Shown: positions 54,695-63,575 of the stretch, piece by piece
Position numbering within the stretch: position 1 is the stretch's first letter
How the letters are laid out: each line of letters starts with the position of its first letter
Source: Streptomyces sp. WAC 01529
GTDB taxonomy: Bacteria > Actinomycetota > Actinomycetes > Streptomycetales > Streptomycetaceae
NCBI RefSeq assembly: GCF_003945545.1
Contig: NZ_CP029617.1
Coordinates: 5,689,001 to 5,753,000 of the forward strand
Direction: 5' to 3'
Length of the DNA stretch: 64,000 nucleotides
Translations under genes and position numbers: made by a program
The notes under the pieces: generated by a model
What the model saw: only the letters and a program-made list of their open reading frames with translations
Told to the model about the DNA's origin: nothing
The model's database searches: none

Positions 54695-57600
54695 CCGAAC
54701 GGGTAGATCCGGCCGAAGCCCCCGCCTTGACGCCACCCGATCCTGAACCGCTGTTCGACGACGACTTCGCACCGCCCGTCGGGGCCTCGAAAGACTCCAA
54801 CGCCTCCAGCACGTCCTGGACACGGGAGATCTCCACGTTGATGTCCTCGCGGCGCCGCACCAGGACCTCCAGCTCGCGCTTGCCCTCCTCGACCGTGCGC
54901 GTCGCCTCGGCCTCCGCGTCGGCCTTGATCCGCTCGGCCTCGGCGACCAGCGTGGCCTTCTTGGTCTCGGCCTCCTTCAGCAGCGCCTCGGCCTTCTTCA
55001 CGGCGGCGATACGGACCTTGCCCGCCTCGGAGTTGGCGTCCGAGACCAGCTCCTTCGCCTTCGCCTGCGCCTCGGCCAACTGCTCCTCGGCGGCCTTCAC
55101 CAGTGCGTCGCAGCGCTCGCCCGCGGACTTCATCGCCTCGGCCGACTCACGGCGCGCACGGGCGTGCAGCTCCTCGATCTCGGCGGTCAGCCGGTCGCGC
55201 TGCTCCTCGGAGCGCTCCCTTATGGCGGTCGCGTCGCGCCGGGCGCCGATCAGCAGCTCGTCCGCGTCCGTACGGGCCTTCTCCACCAGGGTGTTGCCCT
55301 CGACCGTCGCCTCGGCGACGAGGCGCTCGGCCTCCTTGCGGGCCGCGCCGACCATCGTGTCGGCCTGCGCCTCGGCGTCCGTGGTCGCCTTCAGCGCCTT
55401 CTGCTGGGCGTCCGACGTCAGCTTCTCGGCCTCGGCCGCGGCCTTGGTGATGAGCGTGTCGACCTGCTCGGCGGCTTCCTGACGGCGCTTGTTGGCGGCC
55501 TGGCGGGCCTCGTCCAGGGTGCGCTCGGCCTCCTCGCGCGCCTGGGACGTGAGCCGCTCGGCCTCCCGCGCCGCGTCCGCCTTGAGCCGCTCGGCCTCGG
55601 AGCGGATCCGCTCGGCGTGCTGCTGGGCGGAGTTGACCGCCTCGGCGGCCTCGGCGCGCAGCCGCTCCGCGTCACCGGAGGCGTCCGAGATGAGCTTCTC
55701 GGCCTTGGCCACGGACTCCGCGCGGACCCGTTCGGCCTCCGCGGCCGCCTCGGCCCTGAGCCGCTCGGCCTCCGTGGTCGACTCGACGCGCAGCCGCTCG
55801 GCCTCCGCCCTGCTCTCGGTCTTGACCCGCTCCGCCTCCGTGGTCGACTCGACACGCAGGCGCTCCGCCTCCGCCGTGGACTCGGACTTGAGGCGCTCGG
55901 CCTCCGCGATCGTCTCGTTCTGCAGCCGCTCGGCCTCGCTGCGGGCCTCGCCGATCAGGGTGTCGGCCTGACCCGCCGCGTCGCTGCGGATGCGGTTGGC
56001 GTCCTCGCGGGCGTCGGCCCGGGTGCGGGCGGCGTCCTGCTCGGCCTGCGCGATGGTGTCGGATGCCTCCGTGCGCACCCGCTGGGCGTGCTCGGACGCG
56101 TCCGAACGCATCCGCTCGGCCTCCGCGATGGCGTCCGAGACCGTGCGCTCCGCGAGGGCCTTGGCGGCCTCGGAGGCCTCCGTCGCCTCGCGGCGCGTGC
56201 GGCTCGCGTCCTCCGCGGCGCGCTCCCGCTCGGCGTGGGCGTCGGCGCGCAGCCGGTCGGCCTCCTCCTGCGCCTCCGTCCTCGTGCGCTCGGCGGCGTG
56301 CTCGGCGGCCGAGCGCAGGCCCGCGACCTCTTCCTGCGCCGCCTCGTGCAGGCCGGCGACGGAGTCCCGTACGGACTGGGCGGTCTGTTCGGCGGCCGAG
56401 ACCATCTCGGTCGCGCGGCGGTCGGCCTCCTCGACGAGGCGGACCGCCTCGGCCTGCGCCTCTTCGACGCGCTTGCGGGCCGATGCGAGCAGTTCCTCGC
56501 TCTGCTCGCGGGCCCGCTCGCGCTCCTGGTCGGCCTCCGCGCGCGCGGAACCCAGGGTCTCCTCGGCCTCGCGGCGGCGGCGGGCCGCCTCCTCCTGGGC
56601 GGCGGCCAGCTCCTCGGCGGCCTCCTGGCCGACCCGCTCGGCCGCGGCGGCGGCCTCCGCGCGCACCCGGTCGGCGGACTCCTGCGCCTCGGTCTTGAGC
56701 CGCTCGGCCTCGGCCGCGGCCTCCGAACGCAGCCGCACGGCGAGGGCCTCGCCCTCCGCGCGGGCCTGCGAGGCGTCGGCGGCCGCCTCGTCGCGCAGCC
56801 GCTCGGCCTCCGTCTCGGCCTGCGCCTGGAGGGTGCGGATCCGCTCGGCGGACTCCGCGCGCAGCCGGTCGGTCTCGTCCGTGGCCTCCTTGCGCATGCG
56901 CGCGGCTTCCGAACGGGCCTCGGTCAGCGCCTGCTCGGCGGCGGCCAGGCGCTCCTCGGCCTCGGTGTGCAGCCGCGTCAGCTCCTCGGCGGCCTCGGCC
57001 TGCCGTGCCGCTATGGCCCGCTCGGTCTCCTCGCGCAGCGCCCGCGCGGCCTCCTCGGCCTCGGCCTTGGTGCCCTCGGCCTCCTCGGCGGCCTCCTCGC
57101 GGTGCCGCTCGGCCTCCGCGCGGGTGCGCTCCAGGGTCTCCTCGGCCTGCGTACGCAGCGTGGTGGCGCGCTCCAGCGCGTCGGAGCGCAGCCGCTCGCT
57201 CTCGGCGGTCGCGGCCGTGCGCAGCTCCTCGGCGTCGGCCTTGGCCTTGGCGAGCAGCTCCTCGGCGGACTTGGCCGCCTCCTCGATCTCCTTGACGGCC
57301 TCGCGCCGCGCCTCGCCCCGGATGCGCTCGCCCTCGGAGACGGCATCGGCCCGCAGCTGCTCGGCCTCGCCGCGCAGCCTGCGCGCCTCCTCCTGGAGCT
57401 CGACGGTCTTGGCGCGGTACTCCTTGGTGTCGTCCTTCGCCGCGCCCTTCAGCTCCTCGGCGATGTCGTGCGCCTGGGCGCGCAGCCGGTCCGCCTCCGC
57501 CTCGGCCTCGGAGCGGATCCGCTCGGCCTCGTCGGTGGCGGCCTTCGTGGTCTCCTTGGCGTTCTTCGAGGCCTTGTCCAGGACCTCCTCGGCCGTCCGC

Positions 57601-58709
57601 GCGGCCTTCGCGAGCTGGCTCGCGGTCTCCTCGGCGGTGATCGTGCGCGCCTTCTCGGCGGCGTCCGCGATCAGCTTCTCGGCCTGCGCGCGAGCGTCGG
57701 CGATCAGCTGCTCGGCCTCGGACTTGGCGGACTCGGCCTCCTTGGTGGCCTCGCCGACGAGCCGGGCGACCTGCTCCTTGGCGGTGCGCGTGCGCTGCTC
57801 GCCCGCGGCCTCGGCGGCCGCGAGCTGCTTGCCCGCGCTCTCCTTGGCCTCGGCGAGCACCTTCTCGGCCTCGGCGCGCGCCTCGCGCAGCGCCGCGTCG
57901 GCCTCGGCGATGCGCTGCTCGGCCGCGCGGCTCGCCTCGGCGGCCTGGCGGCGGGCCTGCTCGGACTCGGTCGCCGTGGTGGAGCGCAGCTGCTCGGCGT
58001 GGTCGGTGGCCTCCTGGGCCTGCGTGGAGGCGGCGTTCAGGAGGCGCTCGGCGTCCGAGCGGGCGCGGCGCAAGATGGCCTCGGCCTCGGCGCGGGCGGC
58101 CTCGGCGTCGCTCGCCAGGCGCCGGCGGGCCTGCTCGGCGACGCGCTCGGCCTCGGCGCGGGCGGCGGCCAGGGACTGCTCGGCCTCGGCGCGCGACTCG
58201 TCCAGGAGGCGGCGGGCCTGCTGCTCGGTGCGGGCCCGCAGCTGCTCGGCCCAGGCCACGTTCTCGTTGACGTGGGACTCGACGGTCTGCCGGCGCTCGG
58301 CAAGCTCCTGGTCGAGCTGCTGGCGGCGCGCGACGGCCTCGGCGTGCAGCTCGGCCTGGAGCCTGGCCTGCTGCTCGGCGTGCTCCTGGAGGATGCGCTG
58401 CGTCTGCGCACGGGCGTCGCGCAGCTCGCGCTCGGCGTCCGCGCGCAGCTGCTCGGCCTGGATCTGCGCGTTGCGCAGCAGCTGCTCGGCCTGGTAGCCG
58501 ATGTCCGCGCTGTCGTAGGCAGGGCGGTTCGCGAGGTTGCGGCGCGCCTCGTGCAGCTTGGCGCGCAACACCTCTACCTGGTAGCCGAGGTCCTCGGCGT
58601 GCTGGACGGCTTTCTCCCGCTCGGTCTTCAGCCGGTCCATCTCGGCCTCGAACCGCGAAAGACTGTCGGTCTCAGCCCGCGAGTTCTCTTGGCGTTCGTA
58701 GCCCCGCAC
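54672..58709 (-). CDS. scy: Giant coiled-coil polarity protein Scy
   Basis: About 1345 residues, almost all heptad and hendecad repeats rich in Ala, Glu, Arg and Gln with recurring AEAERLR and EAEKL units. The start is the conserved DivIVA-like segment (LSRFEAEMDRLKTEREKAVQHAEDLGYQVEVLRAKLHEARR). The end is a disordered tail rich in Ser, Gly and Lys. Scy organises the tip polarisome with DivIVA and FilP and controls new tip sites. GTG 58709 (RGYERQEN) is chosen by similarity to Scy starts; ATG 58763 is in frame 18 codons earlier. A long frame on the opposite strand is a by-product of the GC-rich repeats. Confidence 0.93.
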   Translation of the reverse strand: MRGYERQENSRAETDSLSRFEAEMDRLKTEREKAVQHAEDLGYQVEVLRAKLHEARRNLANRPAYDSADIGYQAEQLLRNAQIQAEQLRADAERELRDARAQTQRILQEHAEQQARLQAELHAEAVARRQQLDQELAERRQTVESHVNENVAWAEQLRARTEQQARRLLDESRAEAEQSLAAARAEAERVAEQARRRLASDAEAARAEAEAILRRARSDAERLLNAASTQAQEATDHAEQLRSTTATESEQARRQAAEASRAAEQRIAEADAALREARAEAEKVLAEAKESAGKQLAAAEAAGEQRTRTAKEQVARLVGEATKEAESAKSEAEQLIADARAQAEKLIADAAEKARTITAEETASQLAKAARTAEEVLDKASKNAKETTKAATDEAERIRSEAEAEADRLRAQAHDIAEELKGAAKDDTKEYRAKTVELQEEARRLRGEAEQLRADAVSEGERIRGEARREAVKEIEEAAKSAEELLAKAKADAEELRTAATAESERLRSDALERATTLRTQAEETLERTRAEAERHREEAAEEAEGTKAEAEEAARALREETERAIAARQAEAAEELTRLHTEAEERLAAAEQALTEARSEAARMRKEATDETDRLRAESAERIRTLQAQAETEAERLRDEAAADASQARAEGEALAVRLRSEAAAEAERLKTEAQESADRVRAEAAAAAERVGQEAAEELAAAQEEAARRRREAEETLGSARAEADQERERAREQSEELLASARKRVEEAQAEAVRLVEEADRRATEMVSAAEQTAQSVRDSVAGLHEAAQEEVAGLRSAAEHAAERTRTEAQEEADRLRADAHAERERAAEDASRTRREATEASEAAKALAERTVSDAIAEAERMRSDASEHAQRVRTEASDTIAQAEQDAARTRADAREDANRIRSDAAGQADTLIGEARSEAERLQNETIAEAERLKSESTAEAERLRVESTTEAERVKTESRAEAERLRVESTTEAERLRAEAAAEAERVRAESVAKAEKLISDASGDAERLRAEAAEAVNSAQQHAERIRSEAERLKADAAREAERLTSQAREEAERTLDEARQAANKRRQEAAEQVDTLITKAAAEAEKLTSDAQQKALKATTDAEAQADTMVGAARKEAERLVAEATVEGNTLVEKARTDADELLIGARRDATAIRERSEEQRDRLTAEIEELHARARRESAEAMKSAGERCDALVKAAEEQLAEAQAKAKELVSDANSEAGKVRIAAVKKAEALLKEAETKKATLVAEAERIKADAEAEATRTVEEGKRELEVLVRRREDINVEISRVQDVLEALESFEAPTGGAKSSSNSGSGSGGVKAGASAGSTRSGGKTSEG

Positions 58710-58941
58710 TGCGCGGTCCCATCCGTCCCCTGGTCGCAAGTCTCTCCAACGAGCCCCGTCCATCCGCCGAACGTGGCCCCCGGGGGAATGGTGTCAGATC
58801 AACGGCGGAGCATCAGTCGCTGCCCCGACCCTCGTCCCCCGAAACCCGGACCCCGGCACGCGGCCGCCCAGGTTTCGGGCAGCCTGCCGCCCCGACTTCG
58901 GACGGCCAGTCACTAACCCTACCGGCCCAGATATACGGAGG

Positions 58942-59382
58942 TCAGTGCTCCGGTGTCTCGGAGGGCGCCGAAGTGACGAGTTCGGTGAGGACCCCGTGGC
59001 AGTCCTTGGGGTGCAGGAACGTGATGCGGGACCCCATGGAACCGATCCGCGGCTCCTCGTACAGAACGCGTACGCCCTTGTCCTTGATGGCCGCGGCGTC
59101 GCCGTCCACGTCCGCGGTGCCGAAGGCGATGTGGTGCACGCCCTCACCGTTCTTGGCCAGCCATTTGCCGACCGCGGAGTCCTCGCGGGTGGGTTCGAGG
59201 AGCTGGAGGTAGGAGGCGCCCCCGTCACTGGTCTCGTTGATCTTGAGCATGGCCTCGCGCACGCCCTGCTCCTCGTTGACTTCGGTGTGGAAGACCGTGA
59301 ATCCGTACGTCTCCCGGTAGAACTCGACGGTCTTGTCGAGGTCGAAACAGGCGATCCCGATGTGGTCGATTCGCGTCAGCAT
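58942..59382 (-). CDS. mce: Methylmalonyl-CoA epimerase
   Basis: 146 residues of the vicinal oxygen chelate fold. Metal ligands are visible in RIDHIGIA (His7), the VHHIAFG motif and the GVLTELV end (Glu). It converts (S)- to (R)-methylmalonyl-CoA for the B12-dependent mutase, or the reverse for polyketide and erythromycin-type precursors. It is upstream of scy on the same strand and divergent from the thiolase gene. The other branch members, meaB and the adenosyltransferase, are in the window but not the mutase. Confidence 0.95.
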   Translation of the reverse strand: MLTRIDHIGIACFDLDKTVEFYRETYGFTVFHTEVNEEQGVREAMLKINETSDGGASYLQLLEPTREDSAVGKWLAKNGEGVHHIAFGTADVDGDAAAIKDKGVRVLYEEPRIGSMGSRITFLHPKDCHGVLTELVTSAPSETPEH

Positions 59383-59518
59383 GCTCCAAGTGCAGCGCTT
59401 CCCGCGGTGATTACGCAACGTGCGCGCGATCACACTCGTCGCCCGATGACGTGCGAGGTACCGCTCAGTACATTCAGATAAACCCTCGTTAACTTCTCCT
59501 CCCAAGGGGCCGTGGCAC

Positions 59519-60721
59519 ATGTCTCGAACGTCCGGTACCACCTCAGTGATCGTCGCGGGCGCCCGCACGCCCATGGGTCGCCTGCTCGGCTCCCTGAAGT
59601 CCTTCTCGGGTGCGGACCTGGGCGGCTTCGCGATCAAGGCCGCGCTCGACCGGGCCGGCATCGGAGGCGACCAGGTCCAGTACGTGATCATGGGCCAGGT
59701 GCTCCAGGCCGGGGCAGGGCAGATCCCGGCGCGCCAGGCCGCCGTCAAGGCGGGCATCCCCATGAACGTCCCCGCGCTCACCGTCAACAAGGTCTGCCTC
59801 TCGGGCCTCGACGCGATCGCGCTCGCCGACCAGCTGATCCGCGCGGGCGAGTTCGACATCGTCGTCGCGGGCGGCCAGGAGTCGATGACCAACGCCCCGC
59901 ACCTGCTCCCCAAGTCGCGCGAGGGCCACAAGTACGGCGCGATCGAGATGCTCGACTCGATGGCGTACGACGGCCTGACCGACTCCTTCGAGGGCGTCGC
60001 GATGGGAGAGTCGACCGAGAAGCACAACAGCCGCCTCGGCATCGGCCGCGCCGAGCAGGACGAGATCGCCGCGCTCTCGCACCAGCGGGCCGCCGCCGCG
60101 CAGAAGAACGGCCTGTTCGAGGCCGAGATCACGCCGATCGAGATCCCGCAGCGCAAGGGCGACCCGGTCCTCTTCGCCAAGGACGAGGGCATCCGCGCCG
60201 AGACCACCGCCGAGTCCCTCGGCAAGCTGCGCCCCGCCTTCGCCAAGGACGGCACGATCACCGCGGGCACGTCCTCGCAGATCTCCGATGGCGCCGCGGC
60301 GGTCGTCGTCATGTCCAAGGCCAAGGCCGAGGAGCTGGGCCTGCAGTGGATCGCGGAGATCGGCGCGCACGGCAATGTGGCGGGCCCCGACAACTCCCTC
60401 CAGTCGCAGCCGTCCAACGCCATCCGGCACGCCCTGAAGAAGGACGGCCTGGACGTCTCGGACCTGGACCTCATCGAGATCAACGAGGCCTTCGCCGCCG
60501 TCGCGGTGCAGTCAATGAAGGACCTCGGGGTGTCCTCGGAAAAGGTGAACGTCAACGGCGGCGCCATCGCGCTGGGTCACCCGATCGGGATGTCCGGCGC
60601 GCGTGTCGTGCTGCACCTCGCCCTGGAGCTGAAGCGGCGCGGCGGCGGTGTGGGCGCGGCGGCGCTGTGCGGTGGCGGTGGCCAGGGCGACGCGCTGATC
60701 CTCAAGGTGGCGAAGGGCTGA
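59519..60721 (+). CDS. Acetyl-CoA acetyltransferase (thiolase)
   Basis: 400 residues. Nucleophile Cys93 in [15 protein letters not shown], His in [19 protein letters not shown] and second Cys in [14 protein letters not shown] are the thiolase triad. It joins two acetyl-CoA to acetoacetyl-CoA or cleaves 3-ketoacyl-CoA. With 3-hydroxybutyryl-CoA dehydrogenase at 41.8 kb and the mutase accessory genes it suits butyryl/ethylmalonyl metabolism. meaB follows after 54 bp and may share the transcript. Confidence 0.95.
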   Translation: MSRTSGTTSVIVAGARTPMGRLLGSLKSFSGADLGGFAIKAALDRAGIGGDQVQYVIMGQVLQAGAGQIPARQAAVKAGIPMNVPALTVNKVCLSGLDAIALADQLIRAGEFDIVVAGGQESMTNAPHLLPKSREGHKYGAIEMLDSMAYDGLTDSFEGVAMGESTEKHNSRLGIGRAEQDEIAALSHQRAAAAQKNGLFEAEITPIEIPQRKGDPVLFAKDEGIRAETTAESLGKLRPAFAKDGTITAGTSSQISDGAAAVVVMSKAKAEELGLQWIAEIGAHGNVAGPDNSLQSQPSNAIRHALKKDGLDVSDLDLIEINEAFAAVAVQSMKDLGVSSEKVNVNGGAIALGHPIGMSGARVVLHLALELKRRGGGVGAAALCGGGGQGDALILKVAKG

Positions 60722-60775
60722 GCCCCGGGTTCCGCTTGCCCGTGGTGTGCCGTACGTAGTGAACGGAGCTGTTTC

Positions 60776-61738
60776 ATGCAGGACGTCCCCTCCCTGGTGG
60801 CGCAGGCCCGCGAAGGCAGGCCGCGGGCCGTGGCCCGGCTGATCTCACTGGTCGAGGGGGCGTCGCCGCAGCTGCGCGAAGTGATGGCGGCGCTCGCTCC
60901 CCTGGCGGGGCACGCGTATGTGGTGGGGATCACCGGATCGCCGGGCGTCGGCAAGTCCACGTCGACGTCCGCGCTGGTCAGCGCCTATCGGCGGGCCGGG
61001 AAGCGGGTCGGCGTACTCGCCGTGGACCCCTCATCGCCCTTCTCCGGGGGCGCGCTCCTCGGCGACCGGGTGCGGATGTCGGACCACGCGTCCGACCCCG
61101 GCGTCTACATCCGCTCCATGGCGACCCGCGGCCACCTCGGCGGGCTCGCGTGGGCCGCCCCGCAGGCGATCCGCGTCCTGGACGCGGCGGGCTGCGACGT
61201 CGTACTGGTGGAGACCGTCGGCGTGGGGCAGTCCGAGGTCGACATCGCCTCGCAGGCGGACACCTCGGTGGTCCTGCTCGCGCCGGGCATGGGCGACGGG
61301 ATCCAGGCGGCCAAGGCCGGAATCCTGGAGATCGGTGATGTGTACGTGGTCAACAAGGCGGACCGCGACGGCGCGGACGCCACCGCGCGGGAGCTGAACC
61401 ACATGCTCGGCCTCGGCGAGTCCCGTGGTCCCGGGGACTGGCGGCCGCCCATCGTGAAGACGGTCGCGGCGCGGGGCGAGGGCATCGACGAGGTCGTCGA
61501 GGCCCTGGAGAAGCACCGGGCGTGGATGGAGGAGCGGGGGGTCCTCGCCGAGCGGCGGGTCTCCCGTGCCTCCCGTGAGGTCGAGACCATCGCGGTCACC
61601 GCGCTGCGGGAGCGGGTCGGCTCCCTCCACGGGGACCGGCGGCTCTCCGCGCTGGCGGAGCGGATCGTGGCCGGGGAGCTTGACCCGTACGCGGCCGCCG
61701 ACGAGTTGGTCGCGGGCGTCACCGCTGGGGACCTGTGA
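60776..61738 (+). CDS. meaB: Methylmalonyl-CoA mutase-associated GTPase MeaB
   Basis: 320 residues. G1 loop GSPGVGKST (54-62), VLAVDPSSPFSGGALLGDRVRM (switch region), ETVGVGQSE (G3), NKAD (G4). MeaB guards B12 loading and protects methylmalonyl-CoA mutase from inactivation, releasing damaged cofactor with GTP. ACGGAG lies upstream. The stop at 61736-61738 is at the start of a tandem repeat. Confidence 0.95.
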   Translation: MQDVPSLVAQAREGRPRAVARLISLVEGASPQLREVMAALAPLAGHAYVVGITGSPGVGKSTSTSALVSAYRRAGKRVGVLAVDPSSPFSGGALLGDRVRMSDHASDPGVYIRSMATRGHLGGLAWAAPQAIRVLDAAGCDVVLVETVGVGQSEVDIASQADTSVVLLAPGMGDGIQAAKAGILEIGDVYVVNKADRDGADATARELNHMLGLGESRGPGDWRPPIVKTVAARGEGIDEVVEALEKHRAWMEERGVLAERRVSRASREVETIAVTALRERVGSLHGDRRLSALAERIVAGELDPYAAADELVAGVTAGDL

Positions 61739-61803
61739 CTCCTGGGGGCCTGTGACCACTGGGTGACCTGTGACCACTGGGTGATCTGTGATCGCTGGGT
61801 GAC
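61733..61803 (+). repeat. 18-bp tandem repeat spanning the meaB stop codon
   Basis: After a degenerate first copy with the stop (CCTGTGACTCCTGGGGG) come three copies of CTGTGACCACTGGGTGAC at 61750-61767, 61768-61785 and 61786-61803, with 1 to 3 mismatches. Each repeats CTGTGA, the stop context of meaB. Confidence 0.85.
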
Positions 61804-61839
61804 CTGTGCGCGCGTCGCGCAGGCGGGCGGGTGCGCTTT

Positions 61840-62397
61840 TCAGTTCCGGAAGAGCCGCCAGAACGCCAGGGCGGTCTCCTCGGCCGGAGCGGGAGCGTCG
61901 TCGTCGACCCAGGTGGCGATCACGCCGATCAGCGCGCCCGCCAGATACGCGGCGTGCACCTCGGCCGGCACGTCGTCGAACCCGGCGGGGCGCCGCTGCT
62001 CCTGGAACGAGGCGACGAGTTCGGCGGTCAGCCGTTCCCGCATGCGCGCGGCGAAGAGCGCGCTTCCCTGCGTGCCCAGCATCCGTCGATACAGGGCCGC
62101 GCTCTCGGCGATGTGCTGGAACAGCTCGTACAACGGCTGTGGCGCGTCGTCCCGGGGCGCCTCGCGAGGGCACAGCGCCGCCGCGCGCGCCACATGCGCC
62201 ACCGTCTCCTCCAGGGCGTCGGTGACCAGCGCGTTCACATCGGGGAAGTGCTGATAGAGCGTGGCCCGGTTCACCCCGGCGTGCTTGGCGACCTCCGACA
62301 TGGTGATCGAGGCGGGGTCCTTGGCCGCGACCAGCTCCAAGATCGCTGTACGCAGCCGGGCCCGACTGCGCTGGGCGCGAGGGTCGTCCAGGTTCAT
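61840..62397 (-). CDS. TetR family transcriptional regulator
   Basis: 185 residues. HTH: TAILELVAAKDPASITMSEVAKHAGVNRATLYQHFPDVNALV; the rest is a helical effector domain. It is divergent from the FrnE-like gene, 63 bp apart, with two operator-like palindromes in the gap, and probably represses that gene and itself. Confidence 0.92.
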   Translation of the reverse strand: MNLDDPRAQRSRARLRTAILELVAAKDPASITMSEVAKHAGVNRATLYQHFPDVNALVTDALEETVAHVARAAALCPREAPRDDAPQPLYELFQHIAESAALYRRMLGTQGSALFAARMRERLTAELVASFQEQRRPAGFDDVPAEVHAAYLAGALIGVIATWVDDDAPAPAEETALAFWRLFRN

Positions 62398-62408
62398 GCC
62401 GCCACACT

Positions 62409-62450
62409 AGCCGACACTTGTCGCTTTACTAACCGACAGGTGTCGGTTAG
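62409..62450. promoter_or_regulatory. Two TetR operator-like palindromes
   Basis: CTAACCGACA-GG-TGTCGGTTAG at 62429-62450 is symmetrical except for the central two bases. A weaker copy CCGACA-CT-TGTCGC is at 62411-62424. The shared core CCGACA-N2-TGTCG(G/C) and the spacing of about 22 bp (two helical turns) suit a pair of dimers between the TetR gene and the oxidoreductase gene. Confidence 0.7.
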
Positions 62451-62460
62451 CTTTCCGGTC

Positions 62461-63468
62461 ATGCGAATCGAGATCTGGGCAGACGTGGTCTGCGCATGGG
62501 CGTTCATCGGCAAGCGCCGCCTGGAGAAGGCGCTGGCGACTCCGGGGCTCGCCGACGCCGGGGCCGAGGTGGTCTGGCGCCCCTTCAGGATCGACCCGGC
62601 CACGCCGGACCGGGCGATCCCCCTGGAGGAGGCCTGGCGCGACCCGCTGGTCGACGCGGCCCTGCGGCAGTGCGCGCCCGGCCTGACACCGGCGGAGAAC
62701 CGGGTCCGCATCTCCCGGATCGCGGCCGAGGAGGGGCTGGGGCCGCCGTGGGGAGCGGCCTGGCGGGCCGGCAGCCATGACGCCCACCGGCTCCTCCACC
62801 TGGCCCTGGAGCACGGCGGCGGCGCGTTGCAGAACGAGGTGGCCGAGCAGGTGATGAGGGCGTACTTCATCGACGGCGACGACATCAGCGACCGTCGATG
62901 CCTCGGGGCCGTTGCCCTTCGGGCGGGATTCGTCGAGGGGGCGGGGCTGTTGGACGCTGGTGCTGGTGCTGGTGCTGGTGCTGGTGATCGGGGGGTGCGG
63001 GAGAACCTTTTGATCGGCAAAGCGCGGGGCATCGCGACCTCGCCGACGATCGTGGTCGGCGACCGGGCGCTGGCCGGTGCCCAGGCGCCCGAGGTGATCG
63101 CGGACTTCCTCGCGGGCTGCCTCGCCGATGGAGGTCCGGGCCGGGAGGTGCCCGCCGAGGTCCGGCGGCTGCGCTGGGCCGAGTCCCTGCTGGACCAGCA
63201 CGACCCGCTCGGCGCGCTCACCCTGCTGAGGCCCCTGCTCGACGAGCACGGCGAGGACGTGAACGTCCGTCGGCTCGCGGCCCGCGGCTACTTCCACTCC
63301 GCCCAGCTGACGCGCGCCCACGATGTGCTGGAGCAACTGATCGTCGACGCGCCGGACGACTCCTACGCGCGACTGATGCTCGGCCGCACCCTCCAGCGCC
63401 TGGGCAGGGAGAAGCAGGCCGCGCCGCACCTGAGGGTGGCCGCCGCCATGACGCCGGAGTTCGCCTGA
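62461..63468 (+). CDS. FrnE-like DsbA family oxidoreductase with TPR tail
   Basis: 335 residues. The first about 210 match DsbA/2-hydroxychromene-2-carboxylate isomerase-type FrnE proteins (IEIWADVVCAWAFIGKRRLEKAL; TSPTIVVGDRALAGAQAPEVI). The usual CPWC/CxxC reads Cys11-Ala-Trp-Ala14, so the resolving cysteine is missing. A run of five Ala-Gly encoded by GCTGGT x5 (62956-62985) interrupts the insertion domain. The last about 100 residues are tetratricopeptide-like (DPLGALTLLRPLLDEHG; RAHDVLEQLIVDAPDD). Fused TPR suggests partner binding. No clear ribosome binding site; ATG 62461 lies 10 bp from the operator. Confidence 0.87.
   Translation: MRIEIWADVVCAWAFIGKRRLEKALATPGLADAGAEVVWRPFRIDPATPDRAIPLEEAWRDPLVDAALRQCAPGLTPAENRVRISRIAAEEGLGPPWGAAWRAGSHDAHRLLHLALEHGGGALQNEVAEQVMRAYFIDGDDISDRRCLGAVALRAGFVEGAGLLDAGAGAGAGAGDRGVRENLLIGKARGIATSPTIVVGDRALAGAQAPEVIADFLAGCLADGGPGREVPAEVRRLRWAESLLDQHDPLGALTLLRPLLDEHGEDVNVRRLAARGYFHSAQLTRAHDVLEQLIVDAPDDSYARLMLGRTLQRLGREKQAAPHLRVAAAMTPEFA
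62956..62985 (+). repeat. Five perfect GCTGGT hexamer repeats
   Basis: GCTGGT x5 encodes (Ala-Gly)5 in the FrnE-like protein. Perfect copies without drift suggest recent slippage. Confidence 0.9.
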
Positions 63469-63473
63469 CAGCG

Positions 63474-63508
63474 CCGAGAGGGCGGCATCCGGAGACGCCG
63501 CCCTCGGG
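63474..63508. terminator. Hairpin between FrnE-like and PepSY genes
   Basis: GAGGGCGGC (63478-63486) pairs with GCCGCCCTC (63497-63505), extended by flanking C/G. It lies between convergent genes and has no T run. Confidence 0.6.
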
Positions 63509-63575
63509 GGGAGAACTGGGGGGAGAACGGGGGGAGGGAACGCGGGGCGGGGGAGCGGTGGCCGGGGGCCGGGTG

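Noticed and set aside
55164-58916. Very long open frames on the plus strand opposite scy
   Set aside because: They arise because scy is made of repeated Ala/Glu/Arg codons in GC-rich DNA. Their translations are repetitive Leu/Gly or Ser/Arg strings without family motifs or ribosome binding sites.
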